A stretch of DNA of 47,045 nt from Bacteroidales bacterium (GCA_024685285.1 JAIKVZ010000022.1:1-47045); one strand, 5' to 3'. Counted from the stretch's first letter, positions 16,318 through 25,231 are shown. Notes: generated by a model from the letters alone, not told the origin. Program-made: numbers and translations.

Positions 16318-16325
16318 TATATTTG
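16318..16325 (+). promoter_or_regulatory. Putative -7 box for the peptide transporter
   Basis: TATATTTG matches TAnnTTTG, with a T-rich stretch (TTTTTTTC, 16289-16296) near the -33 position. The start codon is 70 bases downstream. Confidence 0.55.
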
Positions 16326-16394
16326 CACCCGAAAACCATTACCAGACGAGTCAACAACAAAAATCAACAAATTAATAATTAAAACTTTACAACT

Positions 16395-17969
16395 ATGTTC
16401 AAAGGACATCCTAAAGGATTAATCTGGGCAGCCCTGAGTAATATGGGCGAGCGTTTCGGCTACTATATTATGAACGCTGTCCTGGTGCTGTTCCTCTGCT
16501 CGAAGTTTGGTCTGCCCGACGATGTGGCCGGCCTTATCTTCTCGGTCTTCTACTTCATGATTTACATCATGGCACTGCCCGGCGGTGTGGTGGCCGACAA
16601 GTTGCAGAACTACAAGGGCACTATCGCCGCGGGTCTTATTGTGATGGCCGTGGGCTACACGATGCTCAGCATCCCCACCACCGTCGACCCCGCCAACAAG
16701 ATCGGTATGCTGGTGCTCATTTGCGCCGCCCTGCTGATAATCACCATCGGCAACGGTCTCTTCAAGGGCAACCTGCAGGCCATAGTGGGCCAGATGTACG
16801 ATAACCTTGAGGCCGAGGCTGCCAAAAAAGGTCCCGAAGCCCTGGCCGAGGCCCAGACCAAACGCGACCCTGGCTTCCAGATTTTCTATGTGTTCATCAA
16901 CCTTGGCGGTGTCTTTGCACCCTTCGTGGCCCCCAACATCCGTAAATGGTGGCTTGCCAAGAGCGATATGATATACAACAGCGAGCTCCCCGCCCTCTGC
17001 CACCAATACCTCAACGACGCGGCCAACATGACCGAGACCCAGATGGCCAACCTCAACCAGTTGATGGCCACCAGCAACGGTGCTTTCGACCCCGCCAATA
17101 TGCAGGTCGCCTGCGAGAGTTACCTCCAGGTCTTCAACACCGGCGTCCACTACAGCTTCATCGCCTCCATCGCCGCCATGCTCCTCTCCTTCGCCATCTT
17201 CATGATCACCAAGAAGATGTACCCCAACCCCGCCAAGAAAGAGAAGAAAGAGGTTGTCGACTACACTCCCGAAGAGCGCGTGGCCATGGCCAAAGACATC
17301 AAGCAGCGTATGGCCGGCCTCTATGCCGTGCTGGGTATAGTCATCTTCTTCTGGTTCTCGTTCCACCAGAACACCCAGTCGCTGACCATCTTCACCCGCA
17401 ACTTCGTCAACTCCGACCAGGTGGCTCCCGAGGTGTGGCAGTTCCTCAACCCGTTCCTCGTCATTGTGCTCACCCCCGTCATCATGTGGCTCTTCTCCAC
17501 CCCGTGGGGTCGCAAGTTCAGCACTCCGCGCAAGATAGCCCTTGGTATGGGCTTTGCGGCCTGCGCCTACATCTTCTTGACCATCTTCAGCATGATAATC
17601 GGCTACCCCTCGGGCACCGCCTTCATAGCCCAGCCCGCCGACGTCATCGCCAGCCAGAAATGTGGCGCATGGGTGTTGATGATAACCTATTTCTTCCTCA
17701 CCGTGGCCGAGCTCTTCATCAGCCCGCTGGGTCTGAGCTTCGTGTCCAAGATTGCCCCCAAGCACCTTCAGGGTATCTGCCAGGGTCTGTGGCTTGGCGC
17801 CACCGCACTTGGCAACCTCATCATCTTCCTCGGCGTGCGTATGCTCAACAGTTTCTCGCACCTGTGGTACACCTGGGCCACCTTCGCCATCATCTGCCTC
17901 ATAGCCATGAGCGTGATGTTCGGAATGCTCAAGTGGCTTGAAAAGATTACCGCCGACAAGCAGGAATAG
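16395..17969 (+). CDS. POT-family proton-coupled oligopeptide transporter
   Basis: A 524-residue inner-membrane protein of the major facilitator superfamily. MGERFGYYIMNAVLVLFL matches the first POT helix with its ExxERFxYY-like motif, and GNGLFKGNLQAIVGQMY and FQIFYVFINLGG fit the PTR2 signatures. The family imports di- and tripeptides with protons, which suits a protein-degrading bacterium that secretes T9SS proteases. About 12-14 membrane spans can be drawn, with a long soluble insert near 150-230. It is a single-gene unit with its own promoter and a strong terminator, divergent from tsaC. Confidence 0.95.
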   Translation: MFKGHPKGLIWAALSNMGERFGYYIMNAVLVLFLCSKFGLPDDVAGLIFSVFYFMIYIMALPGGVVADKLQNYKGTIAAGLIVMAVGYTMLSIPTTVDPANKIGMLVLICAALLIITIGNGLFKGNLQAIVGQMYDNLEAEAAKKGPEALAEAQTKRDPGFQIFYVFINLGGVFAPFVAPNIRKWWLAKSDMIYNSELPALCHQYLNDAANMTETQMANLNQLMATSNGAFDPANMQVACESYLQVFNTGVHYSFIASIAAMLLSFAIFMITKKMYPNPAKKEKKEVVDYTPEERVAMAKDIKQRMAGLYAVLGIVIFFWFSFHQNTQSLTIFTRNFVNSDQVAPEVWQFLNPFLVIVLTPVIMWLFSTPWGRKFSTPRKIALGMGFAACAYIFLTIFSMIIGYPSGTAFIAQPADVIASQKCGAWVLMITYFFLTVAELFISPLGLSFVSKIAPKHLQGICQGLWLGATALGNLIIFLGVRMLNSFSHLWYTWATFAIICLIAMSVMFGMLKWLEKITADKQE

Positions 17970-17992
17970 CAATCCCGCTAAAGCAATAACCT

Positions 17993-18029
17993 GCGGCGAG
18001 GGTGCTTCATCGAAGCACCCTCGCCGCTT
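17993..18029 (+). terminator. Strong hairpin terminator after the peptide transporter
   Basis: GCGGCGAGGGTGCTT / AAGCACCCTCGCCGC is a perfect 15-bp stem around CATCG, followed by TTATAT. The T-tract is short. Confidence 0.8.
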
Positions 18030-18116
18030 ATATAGGGTCCAGCAAACATAATTTTTTTTGATAAAAAGCCTACTTTCTGTTTTTTACCTTTCGTTATTCT
18101 GAAAATAATTAAATTA

Positions 18117-18277
18117 CTGAAAACCAACTTGTTGTAAAATATCACACAACAGGCTGGTTTTCAATAATATAGATAGGTTGGGTTCGGGTTAAGGTCGGGT
18201 TGAGGTCGGGTAGGGTTCGATAGAGATTATAGATTCTATAGAGTCTATAAGTTCTGTGCCCGATGTCAGGCGGTTTA
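18117..18277 (+). repeat. G-rich composite repeat, copy D (fullest copy)
   Basis: Parts in order: a hairpin with arms GAAAACCAACTTGTTGT (18118-18134) and ACAACAGGCTGGTTTTC (18146-18162); linker AATAATATAGAT; the G-rich tandem tract from 18176 (AGGTTGGGTTCGGGTTAAGG then TCGGGTTGAGGTCGGGTAGG); a near-palindrome GATTCTATAGAGTC (18232-18245); and the end box CCGATGTCAGGCGGTTTA (18260-18277). It lies between the convergent transporter and birA genes. Confidence 0.8.
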
Positions 18278-18303
18278 AAGTGCTGAGTTTTAACGGTTTT
18301 GTG

Positions 18304-19041
18304 TTAGATGAATTCCACTTCTTTCATTGCGAATGAAAGGCGCTGGCCGTCGGCGGTGGTGAGGAGCAGGCGCCCGTTGGGGTCCACTCCGGTGGCTGTG
18401 GCTGTGAAATCCTGCCCGTCGGCGCGGTAGGCTGCGGCGATGCCGAGCCGGTAGAAGCTGCCGAGGTAGTCGGCGTCGATGGCGGCGGTGAGGCCGCTTC
18501 GCAGGGCCTCGTAGCGGCCTTGGATGGCGTCGAGGAGCCGGCTGAGGGTCTCGTCGAGGTCGAAGTCGCGGCCTGTGAGCCGCTTGAGCGAGGTGGGTCG
18601 GCCGGCCTCGGCACCGAAAGCGGTCTGGTTCACGTTGAGGCCCATGCCGCACACGGCTGCCGCGAAGTTAGTGCCGTGCAGGCGGGTCTCGATCAACGTG
18701 CCGCATATCTTGCGGTCGCCAACGTAGATGTCGTTGGGCCACTTGATGGCAATAGGCTCTTTAAGTTCCACATCCTTCAAGAAGTCGGCCACGCCGAGCG
18801 AGAGGGCCTTGGTGAGCTGGAACTGGCGGTCGGGCGGCAGGAAGGTTGGTTTGAGCACAAGGCTGAAGGTGAGGTTGAGCCCGGGCTGGCTGTGCCAGTG
18901 GTTGCCGCGCTGGCCGCGTCCGGCGGTCTGCTCGCGGGCGGCCACAACAGTAAACTCCTCAACCTCTGACAGATTGAGGAGTTTGCAGTATTCGTTGGTC
19001 GACGGCAGGGTGTCGAACCACCTGATGTCCATGGCTGCCAC
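18304..19041 (-). CDS. birA: Biotin-[acetyl-CoA-carboxylase] ligase
   Basis: 245 residues with the biotin ligase core: DTLPSTNEYCK, REQTAGRGQRGNHWHS (biotinyl-adenylate loop), KWPNDIYVGDRKICGTLIE and a small C-terminal domain. It has no N-terminal helix-turn-helix, so it is a class I enzyme that attaches biotin but does not repress transcription. It starts 7 bases past the frr stop (pyrH-frr-birA order). Met4 is an alternative start. Its 3' flank holds repeat copy D. Confidence 0.95.
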   Translation of the reverse strand: MAAMDIRWFDTLPSTNEYCKLLNLSEVEEFTVVAAREQTAGRGQRGNHWHSQPGLNLTFSLVLKPTFLPPDRQFQLTKALSLGVADFLKDVELKEPIAIKWPNDIYVGDRKICGTLIETRLHGTNFAAAVCGMGLNVNQTAFGAEAGRPTSLKRLTGRDFDLDETLSRLLDAIQGRYEALRSGLTAAIDADYLGSFYRLGIAAAYRADGQDFTATATGVDPNGRLLLTTADGQRLSFAMKEVEFI

Positions 19042-19048
19042 TGCGGGG

Positions 19049-19612
19049 TCAGACGGTCATGATCTCTTTCTCCTTGGCGGCGAAAATCTTGTCGCACTCG
19101 GCAATGAACTTGTCGGTCACGTCCTGGATTTCCTTTTCCACCTGTTTCACCTCGTCTTCTGGCACCGATTTGTCTTTGAGCTTTTTGACCTTGTCCATGA
19201 CATTGCGGCGGGCGTTGCGGATGTTGACCTTGGAGTTTTCGACCTCGGTTTTGGCGGCCTTGGTGAGCTCGCGGCGGCGCTCCTCGGTGAGGGGCGGGAT
19301 GATGATGCGCAATATTTCGCCCTCGATACGTGGGGTGAAGCCCAGGTTGGCGTCGAGGATGGCCTTGTTGATGGTGCTTACAAAGTTCTTCTCCCATGGC
19401 TGGATGACGATAGAGCGGGCGTCGGGGGTGTTGATGTTGGCCACCTGGCTGATGTCGGTCGGGGCGCCGTAGTAGTCAATCTTGACACCTTCGAGCATAC
19501 CGGGGTTGGCTTTGCCGGCGCGGATCTTGGCCAGTTCCTTGTCGAGGAAGTGGAGGGCGCTCTGCATACTGTTTTTTGCCTCGTCGATGCAGGCTTTTGA
19601 TAAGTCGTTCAT
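19049..19612 (-). CDS. frr: Ribosome recycling factor
   Basis: 187 residues, the usual length. IRAGKANPGMLEGVKIDYYG, NINTPDARSIVIQPWEKN and PPLTEERRRELTK are the conserved RRF blocks. Together with EF-G it splits the post-termination ribosome; an EF-G gene ends at the left edge of this window. It lies 52 bases after pyrH and directly before birA. Confidence 0.98.
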   Translation of the reverse strand: MNDLSKACIDEAKNSMQSALHFLDKELAKIRAGKANPGMLEGVKIDYYGAPTDISQVANINTPDARSIVIQPWEKNFVSTINKAILDANLGFTPRIEGEILRIIIPPLTEERRRELTKAAKTEVENSKVNIRNARRNVMDKVKKLKDKSVPEDEVKQVEKEIQDVTDKFIAECDKIFAAKEKEIMTV

Positions 19613-19664
19613 AATATTATTGCTTTATTGTTTGATTGCGTTAATGAATGGTTGCTTGATTGGT

Positions 19665-20372
19665 TTAGCGGCTCACAATGGTGCCCACGGGCTCGCCCTC
19701 GACCACACGCAGCAGGTTGCCGGCGCGGTTCATGTCGAAGACATAGATTGGCAGGTTGTTGTCCTCGGCCAGAGCAAAGGCGGTGAGGTCCATTATTTTG
19801 AGTTTCTTTTCAAGAGCCTCGCTGTAGCTAAGGGTCTGGTACTTGGTGGCGGTGGGGTTCTTCTCGGGGTCGGCAGTGTAGACACCGTCGACGCGTGTGC
19901 CTTTGAGGATGGCATCGGCCTGAATCTCGATGGCGCGGAGGGTCGAGGCGGTGTCGGTGGTGAAGTAGGGGTTGCCAGTGCCGCCGCCAATAATCACCAC
20001 GCGGCCCTCGGCCAGCGCCTCCTGTGCGCGGCGGCGGCTCATGCCCTTGCAGATGGGCTCGATAGTCAAACCGCCCAGCAGCTCGGTGCGTAGTCCCTGG
20101 CGCTCCAATTCGGCCTGCAAAGCCAGGCTGTTGATCATAGTGGCGAGCATACCCATATAGTCGCCCTGCACGCGGTCCATGCCGCCGGCGGCGCCGCTCA
20201 GGCCGCGGAATATGTTGCCGCCGCCTATCACTATGGCCACCTCGACACCATGCTCCACAGCCTGACGTATGTCGGTGGCATACTGCTCGAGCATTTTGGG
20301 GTCAATGCCGTAGCTTTGGCCGCCCATAAGAGACTCGCCACTCAGCTTCAACAAAACTCTTTTGTACTTCAT
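19665..20372 (-). CDS. pyrH: UMP kinase
   Basis: 235 residues. YKRVLLKLSGESLMG, the glycine-rich VIGGGNIFRGLSGA and the acidic TRVDGVYTADPEKNP block identify bacterial UMP kinase, which phosphorylates UMP to UDP with ATP. The pyrH-frr pairing is widespread in bacteria. A good promoter lies about 75 bases upstream (20446-20477). Confidence 0.98.
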   Translation of the reverse strand: MKYKRVLLKLSGESLMGGQSYGIDPKMLEQYATDIRQAVEHGVEVAIVIGGGNIFRGLSGAAGGMDRVQGDYMGMLATMINSLALQAELERQGLRTELLGGLTIEPICKGMSRRRAQEALAEGRVVIIGGGTGNPYFTTDTASTLRAIEIQADAILKGTRVDGVYTADPEKNPTATKYQTLSYSEALEKKLKIMDLTAFALAEDNNLPIYVFDMNRAGNLLRVVEGEPVGTIVSR

Positions 20373-20445
20373 TTTAACGTTATTTCTAATTCAACTTATT
20401 GTTTCTCAGTTTTATATGACCTCTGTTGGGATATAATACAATCTA

Positions 20446-20477
20446 CGAAGATAGTAAAAAAATCCGGCTTGTGCAAA
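20446..20477 (-). promoter_or_regulatory. Putative promoter for pyrH-frr-birA
   Basis: On the minus strand TTTG (20477-20474), exactly 20 bases, then TATCTTCG (20453-20446), one mismatch from TAnnTTTG. Confidence 0.6.
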
Positions 20478-20498
20478 TTTTTTGTGCAAAAAATATGT

Positions 20499-21191
20499 TC
20501 AGTCGGCCACCGATAGGGCGGCTATGCTCACACGCACACCCTCTATGTCGAGCAAAACGCGCGAACAGGCGGCCAATGTGGCTCCTGTTGTCATGACATC
20601 GTCGACCAACAGGATGTGGCGACCTTGCAGACTTTGAGGATGAGGCGCGCAGAAGGCGTCGAGCACATTGGCGTAGCGGGCGGCACTGCCGAGGTGGGTC
20701 TGGCTGTCGGTATAGCGAGTGCGGCGTAGTGCGCGGCTGTCGATGGGGGTGCGAAACACTTGGGCAATGCCTTCGCAGAGCAGCAGGCTTTGGTTGTAGC
20801 CGCGCTGCAACCGGCGGCGCCAGTGCAGCGGCACAGGCACGAGCAGGTCCACGTCGCCAAAACGTCCCGACTCCTGCAAGGCAATACCCATCTGCCTTCC
20901 CATTAAGTGTCCCAGGGTGCTGTTGCCGTGGTACTTGATGTCATGAACTATGCGCTGGCCCAATTCGTGGTGCCCGAAATAAAGCAGTGCCATGGCTGCC
21001 TCCACATTAACCCAGCGCCGCAGCTGCTGCTCAACAGTGTTGTCGCTATAATCGGCATAGTGTGTGAGAGGCAGGTTGAGCAGACATTTCGCGCACAGCT
21101 GGTGCTCCGAGCCAACCAGCACGTTGCAGCAACCAACGCACTGTGCCGGCAGCAGCAAACGCACAAGGTCTCTGAGCGGTGCGAGGGTCAT
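20499..21191 (-). CDS. ComF family phosphoribosyltransferase-like protein
   Basis: 230 residues. An N-terminal zinc-ribbon-like region has CVGC and CAKC pairs (about residues 18-38). The C-terminal phosphoribosyltransferase fold carries PVPLHWRRRLQRGYNQS and the PRPP-binding loop ILLVDDVMTTGAT. ComF proteins are linked to natural transformation in several bacteria; here the role is unproven, though a ComEA-like protein is also present. The start overlaps the queA stop by four bases. Confidence 0.92.
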   Translation of the reverse strand: MTLAPLRDLVRLLLPAQCVGCCNVLVGSEHQLCAKCLLNLPLTHYADYSDNTVEQQLRRWVNVEAAMALLYFGHHELGQRIVHDIKYHGNSTLGHLMGRQMGIALQESGRFGDVDLLVPVPLHWRRRLQRGYNQSLLLCEGIAQVFRTPIDSRALRRTRYTDSQTHLGSAARYANVLDAFCAPHPQSLQGRHILLVDDVMTTGATLAACSRVLLDIEGVRVSIAALSVAD

Positions 21192-22405
21192 TGCGGTATG
21201 AATAGGCAGCTGTCGCCGTAACTAAGGAAACGGAATTCGTGGTCGAGGGCATATTGGTAGCACTGGTGCCAGCGGTCGCCAATGAGGGCCGAGACCAACA
21301 GCAGTAAAGTGCTCTTGGGTTGATGAAAGTTGGTTACCAAGCCTGAGATTACGCGGTAGGTGTAGCCTGGTGCAATCATAAGGCGAGTGCGGCCATCGAG
21401 GCTGTCGAGGTTTCGGCGTTCCATCCAGTCGATTATGTTATGGTAGGCCTGGGCGTATGTTGGCAGGCTGTCGGCAGGCTGATAGGGCTGCCATTGCTCT
21501 ACCTCCATGTTATCGGGATTGGGATTGCGTTGCAAACTTTCGCCAAACCAATAAAGAGATTCTAAAGTGCGCACACTGGTGGTGCCGACAGCTATGACTG
21601 GATTACCTTCGTGTTCTGCAATATGGCGCAGATTGTCGATGGTGACGTGCACTGGCTCGCTGTGCATGACATGCTCGCCTATGGTAGGTGTGCTCACGGG
21701 CTTGAATGTGCCGGCTCCCACGTGGAGGGTTATGTATTCGGTGTCGATGGCGTTGGCTTTCAAAGCCTCCAACACTGCCGGTGTAAAATGCAAGCCTGCC
21801 GTAGGGGCGGCCACAGAACCATCATGCCGGGCATAGACGGTTTGATAGCGGCGGCTGTCGGAGTCCTCGGCGGCGCGGCCGAGGTAGGGCGGCAGTGGGA
21901 TGACGCCGGCAGCCTCGATAGCCTCGGCAAAGCTCATGCCTCCGCTCCAGTTGAAACGGACTGTCCATGCATCGCCCTCGGGTTGAAGTCGGGTTGCCGA
22001 TAGGGTATGTTCCTCTCCATGGAACTTGAAACCGATGGTAAGTACACCCTCTTTCCACCTCTTATTGTTGCCAACAAGGCAGAGCCAAGTGCACTGTTGC
22101 CGCTGCTCGAAAGCCTGCACCACTGGCATGGCGTGTGGCTCGAGGCAGAACACCTCGACTGTGGCTCCCGAAGGTTTGCGGAATAGCAGCCGGGCATGGA
22201 TTACGCGAGTATTGTTGAACACCAGCATGGTTTGAGGCGGCAATAGGTTGGGTAAGTCGTAGAAGTGGTGCTCGCTTATCTCTCCGTTTTTGAGTGCAAG
22301 CAACTTGGATTGGTCGCGCTGCTCCAAAGGGTAGCGGGCTATGCATTCATCGGGCAGTGTGTAGTCGTAGTCGGCTATCTGGATATCTTTCAGGTCATTC
22401 AGCAT
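21188..22405 (-). CDS. queA: S-adenosylmethionine:tRNA ribosyltransferase-isomerase
   Basis: 405 residues from MLNDLKDIQIADYDYTLPDE; an upstream in-frame Met at 22465 would run further into pssA and is less likely. PLEQRDQSKLLAL, LLVFNNTRVIHARL, HVGAGTFKPV and the C-terminal FHQPKSTLLLLVSALIG are QueA blocks. It transfers the ribosyl part of SAM to 7-aminomethyl-7-deazaguanine in tRNA to give epoxyqueuosine. It overlaps pssA upstream by 11 bases and comF downstream by four. Confidence 0.97.
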   Translation of the reverse strand: MLNDLKDIQIADYDYTLPDECIARYPLEQRDQSKLLALKNGEISEHHFYDLPNLLPPQTMLVFNNTRVIHARLLFRKPSGATVEVFCLEPHAMPVVQAFEQRQQCTWLCLVGNNKRWKEGVLTIGFKFHGEEHTLSATRLQPEGDAWTVRFNWSGGMSFAEAIEAAGVIPLPPYLGRAAEDSDSRRYQTVYARHDGSVAAPTAGLHFTPAVLEALKANAIDTEYITLHVGAGTFKPVSTPTIGEHVMHSEPVHVTIDNLRHIAEHEGNPVIAVGTTSVRTLESLYWFGESLQRNPNPDNMEVEQWQPYQPADSLPTYAQAYHNIIDWMERRNLDSLDGRTRLMIAPGYTYRVISGLVTNFHQPKSTLLLLVSALIGDRWHQCYQYALDHEFRFLSYGDSCLFIPQ

Positions 22406-23084
22406 GACGACGTTGGGTAAGGAGAGATAGAATGATGTACCATAGGATAATGGCCGAGACAGCAATCCAGTTGCGCAGCACTGCGATAATTACCGCACAT
22501 ATAATAAGGAAAATGTACTGCACGTTGTTGGTGCGCCACGAAAGGTCCTTGAAGTTGAACTTCAGCGAAAAGAGCGGCAACTCGCTAACCATTAGCACAC
22601 AGGTTGCAAGGCTCAACGCCGCTATGGCAATAAGATGCCAGTCGTCCATCTGTGTGTAGATACCGCTCAAGGCAAGGCCGACCCATATCAGCGCATTGCT
22701 GGGTACCGGCAGGCCAAGAAAAGAGTGGCTCTGGCGTGTATCGAGGTTGAATTTGGCCAAGCGGTATGCTCCAAAAGCGGGTATGAGCAACGCCACATAG
22801 CCTAACCACGGAGCTATGGTGCAACCTCCCAATATATTGTAGAGAATGAATCCTGGAGCCACACCCGATGTAACTACGTCGGCCAGCGAATCGAGTTCTT
22901 TACCCATTGGTGAGCTGACACCAATAAGGCGTGCGCTGAGTCCGTCGAAGAAGTCGAACAATATGCCGAGCAGGATGAACAACGCGGCGTTGGCAAGTTG
23001 CCCATTCACTGCACAGCCTATGGCCAGTACGCCGCAGGTGAGGTTGCATAGTGTTATCAGGTTTGGTATCTGACGTTTAATCAT
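22395..23084 (-). CDS. pssA: CDP-diacylglycerol-serine O-phosphatidyltransferase
   Basis: 229 residues with the complete CDP-alcohol phosphotransferase motif D47-G-x2-A-R-x8-G-x3-D-x3-D69 inside DGLSARLIGVSSPMGKELDS, and about six to eight membrane spans. It joins serine to CDP-diacylglycerol to give phosphatidylserine in the inner membrane. The enzymes before and after it, CdsA (38003) and Psd (38875), are in the same window 15 kb away. Confidence 0.96.
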   Translation of the reverse strand: MIKRQIPNLITLCNLTCGVLAIGCAVNGQLANAALFILLGILFDFFDGLSARLIGVSSPMGKELDSLADVVTSGVAPGFILYNILGGCTIAPWLGYVALLIPAFGAYRLAKFNLDTRQSHSFLGLPVPSNALIWVGLALSGIYTQMDDWHLIAIAALSLATCVLMVSELPLFSLKFNFKDLSWRTNNVQYIFLIICAVIIAVLRNWIAVSAIILWYIILSLLTQRRHAE

Positions 23085-23105
23085 AACTTGAAAGCAAAAT
23101 GAGAA

Positions 23106-23137
23106 ACCGGAACGCCTATATGGTTTTCCGCTCCGGT
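23106..23137 (-). terminator. Possible terminator between the TPR lipoprotein gene and pssA
   Basis: On the minus strand ACCGGAGCG, a 14-base loop and CGTTCCGGT (one G-T pair), then TTCTCATTTT. The T-tract is broken, so termination may be partial. Confidence 0.5.
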
Positions 23138-23155
23138 TCTATATTTAAGTTACTG

Positions 23156-24988
23156 TTAGTACTGTTTCACTATCAACTGGAACTCCTCATCATCCCAGTA
23201 ATCCTTGAACTCCACGTCGACAGCGGCTTTCATCTTGTACGCGTACTTGTCGTCGATGGAGGCCTTGAGGTTCTTGAGGGCGTTCTCCTTGTCGCCGAGA
23301 CGGGCGTAGCAAACTGCGCGCAGGTAGTTGACGTCGCAGTTCTGGTCGAGGCAGCAGTCGAGGGTACGGATGGCGGCACCGGTTTCGTCGTTCATTAATT
23401 GTGAGAAGGCTAGGTTGTAACTGCAGTTGTTGCTTCGGAGAGCTTGCTGAGCCTCGTCGTAGTTGCCGCGTTTGAGGTTAAGTATAGGAATGTTGGCGGC
23501 GGCATCGGAACTGCCCTGGCGTTGAGCTTCCTCAAAATAGTACTTGGCTAAGGCGTAGTCTTTCTGTGCCAAGCAGAGCAGACCGGTATTGTTAAGTACA
23601 TCGGGGTTGTGGGGGTTGATGTCACGTGCCACGTTGAGGTAGCGCTCGGCTTCGGCGTAGTCGTCAAGGTAGAATGCTATGGCACCGGCGTTGTTCCAAG
23701 CGGCCCACTCTGAGCTGTGGTTCTCAGTAGCCCACTTGTAGTACTTCATTTTGGTGTCGTAGTTATAGTTGATGTAGGCGGCGTACATAAGTTCGTCGAA
23801 TGAGAGTTTAGCTGGGTTGAGCGAGGCCTGTTTTGCCAACTCGGGGTCGGTCTTGCGAGCTTCGGAGTAGTAGAGAGCAATCTGGGCGCGGCGCAGGTTA
23901 GGGAATATCTCGGTATTGAGTTCGCTATACGACTCAGCCATATTCTTAATCATCTGTTCGCGTTTGATGAGGTTCTGCTGGGTCTCAACAATGTTGACCA
24001 CAGCATGTTTGTCCTGCATATCAGACTGCTCTACCATGACCACAAAGTGCACCCAGTCCTCGCCGGCGGCGCGGGTGGTGATGACAATCTTTTTCAGTTC
24101 TTGATATTTGTAGTACTCAAGATCCTGAGGTTTGACTTTAGCACGACGGGCCATGATGGTAAGTACCTCGTCAAGTACTTTATGTAACTGTGTGGTAGCT
24201 ACATCAGCACGGTTTTTCGACACGCCCACGTTGTGAGTCTCTTCGCCTTCGGGCGACGCCCAGCCGGTAATGCTTATCTGTTTGGGCAAACCCTGCTCAA
24301 GCATGACGCGTTTGAGGTTTTGTAGCTGGTTGCGGCTGTCGAAGCGGCGGTTCATCTCAAAGTCCCAATCAAGGTCGGAGGTGCCGTTGAGAAAGTAGAT
24401 GTCGGCAGTTTCAACAATGCCTTGGGTCTTGTTGTAGTTGACAGGCGAAATGGAGATATTGCCCTTGATGTCGACTAACGAGGCAGTGTTGTTGACACCG
24501 TCGGATATGAGCACCGGCGGAAACTCCACGCCTTTGTTGTCGCGCAGTATGTCATCGGCAAAACGAGCGTCCTCATTGGTCTTGCTCGACTTGTATCCCA
24601 CTGGGGTGAGGGTTACTCGGCCAGTCTCCATGCCAGGCTTGAAGTCGAACATATCGCTATAGGTGAAGCGGCCGCCGTTGGCGTAACTCACAATGGTACC
24701 GTCGCCGCTCACTTTCTCGCCCTTGAGGGTGATGGGTTCGAGAGGTATGTTACCACCCTCCCATGTGAAGACAGGCTGCATGAACACAGCCACGCCTTTG
24801 TCGAAATATTTCTCAGGGATGGCGCCAGTGAAATTAACCACCACCTTGTCGTCCATGGTTTGGACTGGATCTGGGTTGGCCTGGTAGCGCACCTTTCCTG
24901 CATTGCTTTTCATTTTGGATAATCCGTTACACCCCACCAGCATGAGGGAGGCTAAAAGCACGGCGAAAATTGTTTTTTTCATATTCAA
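23156..24988 (-). CDS. Outer-membrane lipoprotein with OmpA-like and TPR regions
   Basis: 610 residues. A signal peptide ends in a lipobox (LMLVGC). Residues ~200-330 include SITGWASPEGEETHNVGVSK followed by NRADVATTQL, which matches the OmpA-type peptidoglycan-binding pattern (ASPEG...N..LS..RA..V). From ~430 there are tetratricopeptide-like units (AAWNNAGAIAFYLDDYAEAE, PDVLNNTGLLCLAQKDYALA). Similar TPR/OmpA lipoproteins are known in Porphyromonas and Bacteroides; the role is probably structural, linking envelope and cell wall. The exact family is not certain. A -7 box lies at 25123-25130. Confidence 0.88.
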   Translation of the reverse strand: MNMKKTIFAVLLASLMLVGCNGLSKMKSNAGKVRYQANPDPVQTMDDKVVVNFTGAIPEKYFDKGVAVFMQPVFTWEGGNIPLEPITLKGEKVSGDGTIVSYANGGRFTYSDMFDFKPGMETGRVTLTPVGYKSSKTNEDARFADDILRDNKGVEFPPVLISDGVNNTASLVDIKGNISISPVNYNKTQGIVETADIYFLNGTSDLDWDFEMNRRFDSRNQLQNLKRVMLEQGLPKQISITGWASPEGEETHNVGVSKNRADVATTQLHKVLDEVLTIMARRAKVKPQDLEYYKYQELKKIVITTRAAGEDWVHFVVMVEQSDMQDKHAVVNIVETQQNLIKREQMIKNMAESYSELNTEIFPNLRRAQIALYYSEARKTDPELAKQASLNPAKLSFDELMYAAYINYNYDTKMKYYKWATENHSSEWAAWNNAGAIAFYLDDYAEAERYLNVARDINPHNPDVLNNTGLLCLAQKDYALAKYYFEEAQRQGSSDAAANIPILNLKRGNYDEAQQALRSNNCSYNLAFSQLMNDETGAAIRTLDCCLDQNCDVNYLRAVCYARLGDKENALKNLKASIDDKYAYKMKAAVDVEFKDYWDDEEFQLIVKQY

Positions 24989-25122
24989 AAAATCATTTTT
25001 TGCAGCCCCTGCGAGCCTTTATTCCAATAGTTTTTATATTTACAATTTACATATTATCAATCAGTTGGCCGCCTGCTCGACAAACCTGTATGGTATGACT
25101 CGGACAGTCGGCTAACAATCTG

Positions 25123-25130
25123 CAAATATA
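25123..25130 (-). promoter_or_regulatory. Putative -7 box for the TPR lipoprotein gene
   Basis: TATATTTG on the minus strand, preceded by an A+T-rich run. The leader would be about 130 bases. Confidence 0.5.
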
Positions 25131-25231
25131 CAACTTTTTTTTGATATAATGAAAAGAATTAAAAAAATGGCAAAAAACATGGTGAAGTGGCATGGTAAAG
25201 GCTTTTGCCATGGGGTGGCTTCTGGCAGAGT

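Larger units (their letters stand above)
17970..18303. other. Intergenic region between convergent genes, 334 bases, no gene seen
   Basis: It contains a strong terminator (17993-18029), an A+T-rich stretch and the most complete copy (D) of the composite repeat (18117-18277). Nothing else is recognisable. Confidence 0.7.

Noticed and set aside
16419-17972. Long open frame (517 codons) antisense to the peptide transporter
   Set aside because: It is the G+C-driven mirror of a clear POT transporter; its product is rich in His, Gly, Glu and Val without any domain.
21968-21992. GGGTTGAAGTCGGGTT inside queA, similar to the repeat core
   Set aside because: It encodes conserved queA protein sequence and lacks the tandem pattern, linker and hairpin, so it is treated as chance.
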